Positions 1 to 8,542 of a DNA stretch of 64,000 nt are shown here, in pieces. How positions within the stretch are numbered: the stretch's first letter is position 1; every line of letters begins with the position of its first letter. The position numbers and the translations under genes are program-made. Under the pieces are notes generated by a model. It saw only the letters and a program-made list of their open reading frames with translations, was not told the DNA's origin and did not search any database. Location of the stretch: the NCBI RefSeq assembly GCF_007197885.1, contig NZ_VKKG01000005.1:292302-356301 (forward strand), in the 5' to 3' direction. Origin of the DNA: Tessaracoccus rhinocerotis (GTDB taxonomy: Bacteria > Actinomycetota > Actinomycetes > Propionibacteriales > Propionibacteriaceae).

Positions 1-294
1 TCGGAATGGCTGCGGCGACCCTTGGTCGTGCTGTCGGTGGCCATGGTCGTCGTGGCCGGATTGACGCAGTACACCTACCCGTGGGGGACCCACGGGATCA
101 TGGCCCTGCCCAACGGATCGGGGCTGGAAACCTCCATGCTCATCCTGCGCAACCTCCTACTGGTGGCGTTGCTCGGGTACACGACACGGCTCGCGTGGCG
201 CGCCACGTCGCGCCCCGAGGGGGAGGCCTCCCGACTCGAGGGGGCCGAGACGGAGCAGGACTCCGAGGAGGCCGTCAGCGCTGGCGCGGGCTGA
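1..294 (+). CDS. C-terminal end of a membrane protein (5' end outside window)
   Basis: The reading frame is open from the first base and stops at TGA 292-294, so this is the C-terminal 97 residues of a longer protein. Two hydrophobic segments are visible (roughly residues 8-27 and 46-66 of the fragment), followed by a hydrophilic Glu-rich tail. That suggests an integral membrane protein with a cytoplasmic C-terminus. I do not recognise the family from this fragment; the last helices of a polytopic glycosyltransferase or a transporter are both possible. It lies 77 bp upstream of kgd on the same strand. Confidence 0.6.
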   Translation, partial: SEWLRRPLVVLSVAMVVVAGLTQYTYPWGTHGIMALPNGSGLETSMLILRNLLLVALLGYTTRLAWRATSRPEGEASRLEGAETEQDSEEAVSAGAG

Positions 295-371
295 CCGCGA
301 CAGCGTTGACCATTGGGTAAGCTTCCAGTCCGGGGGCACAGCCGCCGGAAGACAACTCACAGAGGGGAATC

Positions 372-3300
372 GTGGCCCAGCCACTGGCACACATGTCATC
401 ATCGGATTCAAAGGACGCTTTCGGCGCCAACTCTTGGTTGATCGACGATATGCGCGATGCGTACGAGACGGATCCGCAGTCGGTCGACGAGGAATGGCGA
501 GAGTTCTTCTCGAACGGCGCCGCCGGCGCCAGTTCAGTCGCCGAGGACGAGCCCGAGCCCGAGCAGCCGGCGACGAAGCAGGCCAGCCCCGCGGCTTCAC
601 CCCCCGCCAAGGCCCAGACCGCGGCCAAGCCTGCCAGCGGCAAGCCCGCCGCGGCCAAGGCCGCCCCCGCCAAGTCCCAGGCTGCGAAGCCCGCGGAGAA
701 GGCCGAGCGGCCCGCCGCCCAGAAGGCGGAGGCCAAGCCCACCCCGACGAAGGCCGAGCCGGCCAAGTCCGGCAAGGAGACCCCGACCGATCCCGGATCC
801 GGTGCTGGCCTGTCGGCGAACGCGCCCAACCCGAGCCTTCGGCCCGAGCCCACGGGCGCCCAGCCGAAGCTCACCACGATGCGTGGCGCCCCGATGCGCA
901 CGGCCAAGAACATGGACGCGTCGCTGTCGGTCCCGACCGCCACCTCGGTGCGCAACGTGCCCATGAAGCTGGTGATCGACCAGCGCACCCTGATCAACAA
1001 CTTCCTGCGCACCTCCAAGGGCGGCAAGGTCTCGTTCACGCACATCATCGCCTACGCGATGATCAAGGCCATCCAGGCCATCCCGTCGATGAACGACGCC
1101 TACGACGTGGTCGACGGCAAGCCGACGCACATCCAGAACCCCAGCATCAACATCGGCATCGCGATCGACCTGAAGAAGAAGGACGGCACGCGCCAGCTGC
1201 TCGTCCCGAACGTCAAGGGCTGCGAGTCGCTCAACTTCGCACAGTTCTGGGCCGCGTACGAGGCGCTGGTCACGAAGACCCGCAACGGTGAGCTGACGGT
1301 CGACGACTTCGCCCGCACAACCGCCTCGATCACCAACCCCGGCGGCATCGGCACCAGCCACTCCGTGCCGCGCCTCATGACGGGACAGGGCATGATCCTC
1401 GGTGTCGGCGCCATCGACTACCCGGCCGAGTTCCAGGGCACCTCGATCTCGCGGATCACCGAGATGGGCGTGTCCAAGGTCACCACCCTGACCTCCACCT
1501 ACGACCACCGCGTCATCCAGGGCGCCCAGTCGGGCGAGTTCCTCAAGGAGATGCACGAGCTGCTGCTCGGCAAGAACGGTTTCTACGACGAGATCTTCGA
1601 AGCCCTGCGCATCCCGTACGAGCCGTTCCGTTGGTCGAACGACATCTCGGCCCACCGCGCCAGCCAGGTCACCAAGCACGGGCGGGTGCTGGAGCTGATC
1701 GCTGCGTACCGGTCCTTCGGACACCTCGTCGCAGACACCGATCCGCTCGAGTACCGCCAGCGAGCCGCCGAGGACCTCCGGCTCGAGACCCACGGTCTGT
1801 CCATCTGGGACCTCGACCGCGAGTTCGCCGTCGGCCGCTTCGGCACCGAGGACCGGGGCTACCTGAGCCTGAGGGAGATCCTCGGCATCCTGCAGGACTC
1901 CTACACCCGCACGGTGGCCGTGGAGTACATGCACATCCCTGACCCGGAGCAGCGCAGCTGGTTCCAGAAGCGGATGGAGGTGCCGCGCAGCCCGCTCACC
2001 CACGACGAGCACATGCACGCCCTGGACAAGCTGAACGAGGCCGAGGTCTTCGAGACCTTCCTCCAGACCAAGTTCGTCGGCCAGAAGCGGTTCTCCCTCG
2101 AGGGCGGCGAGTCGATGATCGTGCTGCTCGACGAGATCTGCCAGCAGGCCGCCAACGACTCCGTCGACGAGGTCTGCATCGGCATGCCCCACCGCGGCCG
2201 ACTCAACGTCCTCGCGAACATCGTCGGCAAGAAGTACGCCCAGATCTTCCGCGAGTTCGACGGCTCCCTGGACCCGCGCAGCGGCACCGGCGACGTCAAG
2301 TACCACCTCGGTTCCGAGGGCGCCTTCGTCGCCAGCAACGGCCGGACGATCAAGACCTCCGTGGCTGCCAACCCGTCCCACCTCGAGGCCGTGAACCCGG
2401 TCCTGCAGGGAATCGCCCGCGCGAAGCAGGACGTGCTCGGCTCCGATGACTACCCCGTCCTGCCGCTCCTGCTGCACGGCGACGCCTCGTTCGCCGGCCA
2501 GGGCGTCGTGTTCGAGACCCTGCAGATGAGCCAGCTGCGTGGCTACAAGACGGGCGGTACCATCCACGTCGTCGTCAACAACCAGGTGGGCTTCACAACG
2601 GCTCCGAGCGAGAGCCGCAGCTCCCTCTACTGCACGGACGTGGCCAAGTCCATCGGTGCGCCCGTGCTCCACATCAACGGCGACGATCCGGACTCGTGCA
2701 TCCGCGCCGCCCGCATCGCCTTCGAGTACCGCCAGAAGTTCCACAAGGACGTCGTCATCGACCTCGTCTGTTACCGCCGTCGCGGTCACAACGAGGGCGA
2801 CGACCCGAGCTTCACCCAGCCGAAGATGTACGACCTGATCGAGCAGAAGCGCTCGGTGCGCCGGCTCTACACGGAGTCCCTGATCGGTCGCGGTGACATC
2901 TCGATGGCCGACGCCGAGGACGTCATGAACCGGTTCCGCAGCCGGCTCGAGAACGTCTTCAGGGAGGTCCGCGAGGCCCGCAACCAGGACGCACCGGACG
3001 ACGAGTACACGCGGGTCCCCTACTACCCGACCAAGCCCGAGCAGCGCCTGACGGAGATCACCCCGGAGACTCTGGAGCTGATCTCGAGGGTGCACACCGA
3101 GCTGCCCGACGGCTTCACCGGCCACCCCAAGGTGCTGCCGCAGGTGCAGCGGCGCGCGGACCAGATCCTCAACGGCCCCATCGACTGGGCGACCGCGGAG
3201 ATTCTGGCCTTCGGCTCGCTGCTGCTGGAGAACCGTCCGGTCCGACTGACCGGGCAGGACTCCCGCCGCGGCACGTTCTCGCAGCGATTCGCAGCGATCG

Positions 3301-4223
3301 TGGACCGGGTCTCGAACGAGGCGTGGGTCCCGCTCAAGCACCTCTCGGAGGACCAGGCATCCTTCGAGGTGTGGGACTCGCTGCTGAGCGAGTATGCAGC
3401 CCTCGGGTTCGAGTACGGCTACTCCGTCGCCCGACCCGACGCGCTGGTGCTCTGGGAGGCCCAGTTCGGTGACTTCGTCAACGGCGCCCAGACCATCATC
3501 GACGAGTTCATCTCGTCCGGGCAGGCCAAGTGGGGCCAGAAGTCCGGCGTGGTCCTGCTGCTCCCCCACGGCTACGAGGGCCAGGGCCCCGACCACAGCT
3601 CGGCCCGGATCGAGCGGTTCCTGCAGCTGTGCGCGGAGAACGCCCTGTCCGTGTGCCAGCCGTCGACTGCGGCCAGCTACTTCCACCTGCTGCGCCAGCA
3701 CGCCTACGTGAACTTCCACCGCCCGGTGGTCATCGCCACGCCGAAGTCGATGCTGCGCAGCAAGGCTGCCGCGTCGGCCCCGGACGAGTTCACCTCAGGC
3801 CAGTGGAACCCGGCCCTCGACGACCCGACGATCACCGATCCGTCCAAGGTCGAGAGGCTGCTGCTGTGCTCCGGCAAGATCCGCTGGGAGCTCGCCGCGT
3901 ACCGCGAGAAGCACGGACTTGAGGGCAAGGTGGCGATCATCTCCCTCGAGCGCCTCTACCCGCTGCCTGGCGAGGAGGTCGCCAAGATCCTGAAGCGCTA
4001 CTCGCACGTGGAGGACATCCGCTTCGTCCAGGACGAACCTGCCAACCAGGGCGCGTGGCCGTTCCTTTCGGTGCACCTGCCGAACGCGGTCCGCACCGCT
4101 TCGGGCATCGAGCTCCACATGAAGCGAGTTGCCCGCGGGTGGGCCTCCGCCCCCTCGGTGGGTTCCCACAAGGTGCACCTGCAGCAGTCGGACGAGCTGC
4201 ACGAGCGCGCTTTCGCGGAGTAA
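372..4223 (+). CDS. kgd: multifunctional 2-oxoglutarate decarboxylase/dehydrogenase E1-E2 fusion (Kgd/OdhA)
   Basis: TCA-cycle enzyme that decarboxylates 2-oxoglutarate with thiamine diphosphate (ThDP); with E2/E3 partners it makes succinyl-CoA. The 1283-aa protein has the actinobacterial layout. Residues ~12-42 are an E1o-type N-terminal helix (NSWLIDDMRDAY). An Ala/Pro/Lys-rich linker runs to ~175. A lipoyl-less E2 acyltransferase domain covers ~175-405, with DHRVIQG at residues 378-384. The E1 part follows, with a ThDP site marked by HGDASF (702-707) and the paired asparagines N736/N737, then a transketolase-like C-terminal half. GTG 372 is chosen because AGAGGGG sits just upstream; ATG 393 is a possible alternative. 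In the E2 motif, Gln383 stands where classical E2 enzymes have the HxxxD aspartate. The downstream DUF6104 gene starts 3 bp after the stop. Confidence 0.96.
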   Translation: MAQPLAHMSSSDSKDAFGANSWLIDDMRDAYETDPQSVDEEWREFFSNGAAGASSVAEDEPEPEQPATKQASPAASPPAKAQTAAKPASGKPAAAKAAPAKSQAAKPAEKAERPAAQKAEAKPTPTKAEPAKSGKETPTDPGSGAGLSANAPNPSLRPEPTGAQPKLTTMRGAPMRTAKNMDASLSVPTATSVRNVPMKLVIDQRTLINNFLRTSKGGKVSFTHIIAYAMIKAIQAIPSMNDAYDVVDGKPTHIQNPSINIGIAIDLKKKDGTRQLLVPNVKGCESLNFAQFWAAYEALVTKTRNGELTVDDFARTTASITNPGGIGTSHSVPRLMTGQGMILGVGAIDYPAEFQGTSISRITEMGVSKVTTLTSTYDHRVIQGAQSGEFLKEMHELLLGKNGFYDEIFEALRIPYEPFRWSNDISAHRASQVTKHGRVLELIAAYRSFGHLVADTDPLEYRQRAAEDLRLETHGLSIWDLDREFAVGRFGTEDRGYLSLREILGILQDSYTRTVAVEYMHIPDPEQRSWFQKRMEVPRSPLTHDEHMHALDKLNEAEVFETFLQTKFVGQKRFSLEGGESMIVLLDEICQQAANDSVDEVCIGMPHRGRLNVLANIVGKKYAQIFREFDGSLDPRSGTGDVKYHLGSEGAFVASNGRTIKTSVAANPSHLEAVNPVLQGIARAKQDVLGSDDYPVLPLLLHGDASFAGQGVVFETLQMSQLRGYKTGGTIHVVVNNQVGFTTAPSESRSSLYCTDVAKSIGAPVLHINGDDPDSCIRAARIAFEYRQKFHKDVVIDLVCYRRRGHNEGDDPSFTQPKMYDLIEQKRSVRRLYTESLIGRGDISMADAEDVMNRFRSRLENVFREVREARNQDAPDDEYTRVPYYPTKPEQRLTEITPETLELISRVHTELPDGFTGHPKVLPQVQRRADQILNGPIDWATAEILAFGSLLLENRPVRLTGQDSRRGTFSQRFAAIVDRVSNEAWVPLKHLSEDQASFEVWDSLLSEYAALGFEYGYSVARPDALVLWEAQFGDFVNGAQTIIDEFISSGQAKWGQKSGVVLLLPHGYEGQGPDHSSARIERFLQLCAENALSVCQPSTAASYFHLLRQHAYVNFHRPVVIATPKSMLRSKAAASAPDEFTSGQWNPALDDPTITDPSKVERLLLCSGKIRWELAAYREKHGLEGKVAIISLERLYPLPGEEVAKILKRYSHVEDIRFVQDEPANQGAWPFLSVHLPNAVRTASGIELHMKRVARGWASAPSVGSHKVHLQQSDELHERAFAE

Positions 4224-4226
4224 CCG

Positions 4227-4402
4227 ATGTACTTCACCGATCGCGGCCTCGAGGAACTCGAGGACCGCAGGGGCGACGAGTCCATCACGTTCGGCTGGCT
4301 GTCCGAGCAGTTGCGCACGTTCGTGGACCTCAACCCCGAGTTCGAATCGACGATTGACCGGCTGGGCTCCTGGCTCGCCCGGCTGGATGACCCGGAGGAC
4401 TG

Positions 4403-4403
<1 letters not shown>
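4227..4403 (+). CDS. DUF6104 family small protein
   Basis: A 58-residue acidic protein starting MYFTDRGLEELEDRRGDE and ending in Asp/Glu-rich residues. The pattern (MYFTDRG, ...TFGWL.E.LRTFVDLNPEFE...) matches the small actinobacterial DUF6104 family as I remember it, which is typically about 60 aa. It begins 3 bp after the kgd stop, and its TGA overlaps the galK ATG (TGATG), so kgd, this gene and galK are probably co-transcribed and translationally coupled. Function unknown; constant linkage to kgd would suggest a role near 2-oxoglutarate metabolism, but that is inference. Confidence 0.82.
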
Positions 4404-5569
<1,166 letters not shown>

Positions 5570-5684
5570 GGCCGAGTTGCCCGTTCGGCGCGCCTGCGTC
5601 GACGCTGGTCAATATCGTGCGCTCGTCTCCGGAGCCGAGCGCACGCTCGTCTGCTCATCCACCCCTTGCCGACCCTCTGGCGAG

Positions 5685-5693
5685 TTATCCACA
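5685..5693 (+). promoter_or_regulatory. perfect DnaA-box 9-mer TTATCCACA
   Basis: The 207-bp gap between galK and the lipoprotein gene contains one exact match to the DnaA box consensus TTATCCACA. A weaker neighbour (TCATCCACC) lies about 30 bp upstream. There is no cluster of boxes and no dnaA/dnaN nearby, so this is not an origin. It may be a DnaA-titrating or regulatory site, or a motif shared with upstream regions of similar pilus-type gene patches. No other convincing signal was seen in the gap. Confidence 0.5.
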
Positions 5694-5776
5694 GGCTGAA
5701 CCTTGGCGGCTGGGTTGTGATCCCGCGGACTGGCAGGATTCGGTGCGTCGGTTTCCCCGGATCAGTGGAGCAGTAC

Positions 5777-6388
5777 ATGAAACGCAGCGCAGCGATCACC
5801 ACACTCATGGTGACTCTAGGTCTCCTGTCCGCATGCACACCCGAGGCTGATCCGACCCCCAGCCCGACGCCGAGCGCCACGTCCGCCGCAACCACACCCA
5901 CGCCCAGCGAAACCCCCACCAGCGCGTCTCCCGAGCCGTCACCCTCCCCAAGCCCGTCCGAGACCCTCGACGCCGACCAGCGGGCTGCCCGTGACGTCGT
6001 GAACGAGTTCTTCCGTCTTTCAAACGAGTTGGCTCAGAACCCAGACCTGTCACTCCAACCCTTAGCTGACATCACTGTCGGGAGCACCCAGGACACTTAC
6101 CTTGGAGAGTTGATTGAGTACCGAGAGATGAACGCGGTTCAAGTGGGAAAAGTCGATTGGAGTATTCTGACAGTCGGGGAAGTGCTCGAAAGCGAAGGGC
6201 AGAAAACCGTTGAGGTGCGGGTCTGCAGCGACTCAACTCAATCTGACGTCATCGACCAAGATACTGGGCAGTCGATTCTCTCCCCTGACCGGGTACCGGT
6301 GATTTCATGGGCCATCAACGCCGTTTCTCCGGCGGGGAGCTGGATCGTCGGAGACCTTACCAACTTCGTGGACGGTTGCAGAGTATGA
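5777..6388 (+). CDS. putative lipoprotein, unknown function
   Basis: A 203-aa protein with a clear lipoprotein signal peptide: MKRS, a hydrophobic core, then a LLSAC lipobox with the lipid-accepting cysteine at about residue 20. A Thr/Pro/Ser-rich tether of about 40 residues follows, then a C-terminal domain of ~150 aa beginning DADQRAARDVVNEFFRLSNEL. That start resembles small alpha/beta NTF2-like lipoproteins of actinobacteria, but I cannot assign a family. The reading frame opens earlier, but ATG 5777 is chosen because the signal peptide begins there. Base composition drops from about residue 75 onward compared with neighbours. The stop overlaps the next gene (ATGA), so the two are coupled. 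Confidence 0.75.
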   Translation: MKRSAAITTLMVTLGLLSACTPEADPTPSPTPSATSAATTPTPSETPTSASPEPSPSPSPSETLDADQRAARDVVNEFFRLSNELAQNPDLSLQPLADITVGSTQDTYLGELIEYREMNAVQVGKVDWSILTVGEVLESEGQKTVEVRVCSDSTQSDVIDQDTGQSILSPDRVPVISWAINAVSPAGSWIVGDLTNFVDGCRV

Positions 6389-7302
6389 TTCGCCGAATTC
6401 ACATACTGACAGTCACCGCTGCTTGGCTCCTCTCCCTTATTGTTGGCTCGGTGCCAGCATTCGGAGACACCGGCGCCGAGTGCGCAAAATATAACAGGCA
6501 CGGAAAGTGCGTTCTCGAAGTTGTCAATCCTGGAGAAGAGCCGGGCGAAGGATCCGGCCACCCCGTAGACGCCGGATCCTCGACTGTCACATGCACTTAT
6601 GCCATGGAGGTCATACCTTGCAGTGGTAAATTCGGATGGTGGCACGCGGACAAGAACTGCTACGTGCGCGTAGCGGACCCTCAACCGCCTCATACCGACA
6701 CGATGTGGCACAACAGAACTAATGGACTTATCGCTGAGTGCATCGCGCCGTCCGGAATCGTGCGCTTCGAATTCTGGCTCGAGAACGCGGATCCAGTCCC
6801 ACCTCCGGATCCAGAAGTCTTGGCGCAGCGGGCGGTCTCACAGATGAACATGACCGCAATCGACATCGGCTCGTACCCGCACACTACTAAGCAGTCACCC
6901 GAATCCATCGGGATCATCGGCTGGAACGTGTGGATGTGGGTATCCGACGCATCTGCTGAGACATTCGGACCGATCACGAGATCAGCATCGGCCGGCGGAT
7001 ACACCGTCACCGCGACGGCGCAGGTCACGGAGGTCGTCTGGGACATGGGCAACGGGGACACCGTCACGTGCGGCAAGGGTACGAAGTACACGGGGATGGG
7101 GACCACCGACATCAAGTCCCCCACCTGTGGGTACCGCTACACCGACGACGGCGACTACCAGATCAGCGCCACCACCCACTGGGAGGTCAACTGGAGCGGA
7201 ATCGGGGAGTCCGGCACCATCGAGATGGAGCTAACCACTCCCCCGGAGCAACTCACCGTGGCCGAGATCCAGGTGTTGAACGTTCCAGTGGAGCAGGACT
7301 GA
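6385..7302 (+). CDS. secreted PKD-like protein of Tad-associated type
   Basis: A 305-aa protein with an N-terminal signal peptide (MIRRIHILTVTAAWLLSLIVG..., cleavage near residue 25-30) and no later membrane segment. The C-terminal third has the pattern WDMGNGDTVTCGKGT ... SPTCGYRYTDDGDYQISATTHWEVNW. I associate this with small PKD/Ig-like extracellular proteins found next to actinobacterial Flp/Tad pilus genes. Cysteines are frequent, suggesting disulfides outside the cell. ATG 6385 overlaps the lipoprotein stop and is followed directly by the signal sequence, which fixes the start. GC content is clearly lower in the first two thirds. A TadE-like gene follows after 1 bp. Confidence 0.68.
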   Translation: MIRRIHILTVTAAWLLSLIVGSVPAFGDTGAECAKYNRHGKCVLEVVNPGEEPGEGSGHPVDAGSSTVTCTYAMEVIPCSGKFGWWHADKNCYVRVADPQPPHTDTMWHNRTNGLIAECIAPSGIVRFEFWLENADPVPPPDPEVLAQRAVSQMNMTAIDIGSYPHTTKQSPESIGIIGWNVWMWVSDASAETFGPITRSASAGGYTVTATAQVTEVVWDMGNGDTVTCGKGTKYTGMGTTDIKSPTCGYRYTDDGDYQISATTHWEVNWSGIGESGTIEMELTTPPEQLTVAEIQVLNVPVEQD

Positions 7303-7303
7303 C

Positions 7304-7717
7304 ATGGGGACCCGGCGATGCACCGAGCGCGGCTCCATCGCGGTGTGGGCCGCGATGGTGATCCCCGCATTCGTGATCATCGTCGGGTTGGGTGTCGACT
7401 TCGCGGGCCATGCTGCGGCGGAGCAGTCCGCCCGGGCTGTGGCGGCCGAGGCGGCCCGCGCCGGAGGGCAGTACCTGCATGCGGGCCCGGGATCTCGCCC
7501 GGAGCCGAACACGTCCAACGCCAGGCAGGCCGCCACAGCCTACGTCGAGGCGTCAGACCTGACGGGCACGGTGTCGCTGGATGCGGGAGTCATCACAGTT
7601 CGAGTCACGGGTCGCTACGAGACGCTGTTCCTGGGCATCATGGGCGTCAACGAACTGCCGATCCACGGTCGCGGCGCAGCGAGCGTGCACACCGTCGTCG
7701 ACGGTGCCGAGCGTTGA
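7304..7717 (+). CDS. TadE/TadG-like pilus assembly protein
   Basis: A 137-aa protein with a short basic head (MGTRRCTERGSIAVWAA) and one hydrophobic helix (~residues 12-32), then an extracytoplasmic region rich in Ala and small residues. The layout RGSIAVWAAMVIPAF..VGLGVDFAG matches TadE/TadG-like pseudopilin-type proteins, in which a prepilin-like helix anchors a periplasm-facing domain. It begins 1 bp after the PKD-like gene. No tadA/cpaF ATPase, tadB/tadC or tadV peptidase occurs in the window, so it is either an orphan or works with machinery elsewhere. Product name from pattern recognition only. Confidence 0.72.
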   Translation: MGTRRCTERGSIAVWAAMVIPAFVIIVGLGVDFAGHAAAEQSARAVAAEAARAGGQYLHAGPGSRPEPNTSNARQAATAYVEASDLTGTVSLDAGVITVRVTGRYETLFLGIMGVNELPIHGRGAASVHTVVDGAER

Positions 7718-8107
7718 CTAGCTGCCCTTCGTCTCGAGCGCCTCCCGGGTGCTGGGCAGCACCGCCGCCACGACGGTGGCCAGCAGCACCACGAGGGCGG
7801 CGCCCGCACCAACCTTCTGGGGCGTGTCCCCTCCGGTCAGCAGGTTCACGGCGATGGCGATGTGCAGCAGCGCAGGTGCCACAATGAGACCTCGCGCCAG
7901 CGAGTTCCGCTTCCACCCGAGCCACGCCCCGAGGCAGACGAACGCCCCGTAGACGATCAGGAACAGGCCGATCCCCCAGCTGAACACGGCATGGTCCGAC
8001 GCGACGGAGGCGATCCCGAATCCGATGACCACGAGGCCCACGAGGCCCGCCCCGACAAGGGCGGTCCACAACGACACGAGATGAGACGGCCCGGATTCTG
8101 TTTGCAT
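7718..8107 (-). CDS. small integral membrane protein, unknown function
   Basis: A 129-aa protein with four predicted membrane helices (LVSLWTALVGAGLVGLVVIG, a second around residues 38-58, ARGLIVAPALLHIAIAVNLL, and AALVVLLATVVAAVL) and a short charged C-terminus. ATG 8107 is the first sensible start; the frame is open further upstream, but that part is not protein-like. The gene is convergent with the TadE-like gene, the two stops abutting without a gap, and divergent from whiB1. I recognise no family. Confidence 0.65.
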   Translation of the reverse strand: MQTESGPSHLVSLWTALVGAGLVGLVVIGFGIASVASDHAVFSWGIGLFLIVYGAFVCLGAWLGWKRNSLARGLIVAPALLHIAIAVNLLTGGDTPQKVGAGAALVVLLATVVAAVLPSTREALETKGS

Positions 8108-8282
8108 GCTGGTACTCTGCCGAAGGCGAGTTCCCGAGGCAACCGGGACGCGCGCCCGCACGAATTGCGCAACGTCCCCACTTTGGGTCGGATACTTGTT
8201 TATCTTGGTTCCCGGGGGTAAGTTCTGTTCGCTCACACCCGCCCGTTGGCGGACCCACCTCTGTAGAAGGAGTGCCACACAG

Positions 8283-8534
8283 ATGGATTGGCGCCACAAG
8301 GCTGCCTGCCTTACGGAAGATCCCGAACTCTTCTTCCCCGTAGGCAACACAGGCCCCGCACTCCAGCAGATCGAGGATGCGAAAAAGATCTGCCAGCGCT
8401 GCGAGGTGCGAGAGCAGTGCTTGGCCTGGGCACTCGAGGCTGGCCAGGACCACGGCGTGTGGGGTGGCCTGAGCGAGGACGAGCGCCGCGCCATCAAGCG
8501 TCGCGCCGCCCGCTCCCGCCTCCGCAACAGCTGA
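8283..8534 (+). CDS. whiB1: WhiB1-type iron-sulfur transcription factor
   Basis: An 83-aa WhiB-family protein whose 4Fe-4S cluster binds nitric oxide and which, in WhiB1, contacts the C-terminal region of the primary sigma factor. Four cysteines sit at residues 9, 37, 40 and 46 (C-x27-C-x2-C-x5-C). The turn GVWGG and a basic C-terminus (RRAIKRRAARSR) are present. Start MDWRHKAAC is nearly that of mycobacterial WhiB1. The frame is open upstream, but ATG 8283 is set by family length and AGAAGGA at 8265-8271. The neighbouring kinase pdtaS is also beside whiB1 in Mycobacterium (recalled synteny). The 175-bp upstream gap presumably holds the promoter, but I could not place a convincing -10/-35 pair. 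Confidence 0.95.
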   Translation: MDWRHKAACLTEDPELFFPVGNTGPALQQIEDAKKICQRCEVREQCLAWALEAGQDHGVWGGLSEDERRAIKRRAARSRLRNS

Positions 8535-8542
8535 GCCCTCCG

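Noticed and set aside
295..371. GTTGACC...GGGTAA as a kgd promoter
   Set aside because: The hexamers are too close together for a -35/-10 pair of the primary or a SigB-type sigma factor.
597..3719. 1040-aa open frame antisense to kgd
   Set aside because: Long antisense frames are common in high-GC DNA; the translation is low-complexity (Leu/Val/Asp/Gly) with no recognisable domain, while the opposite strand encodes clear Kgd.
5570..5776. Replication origin because of the DnaA box
   Set aside because: Only one perfect box, no AT-rich unwinding region and no dnaA, dnaN, rpmH or parAB nearby.
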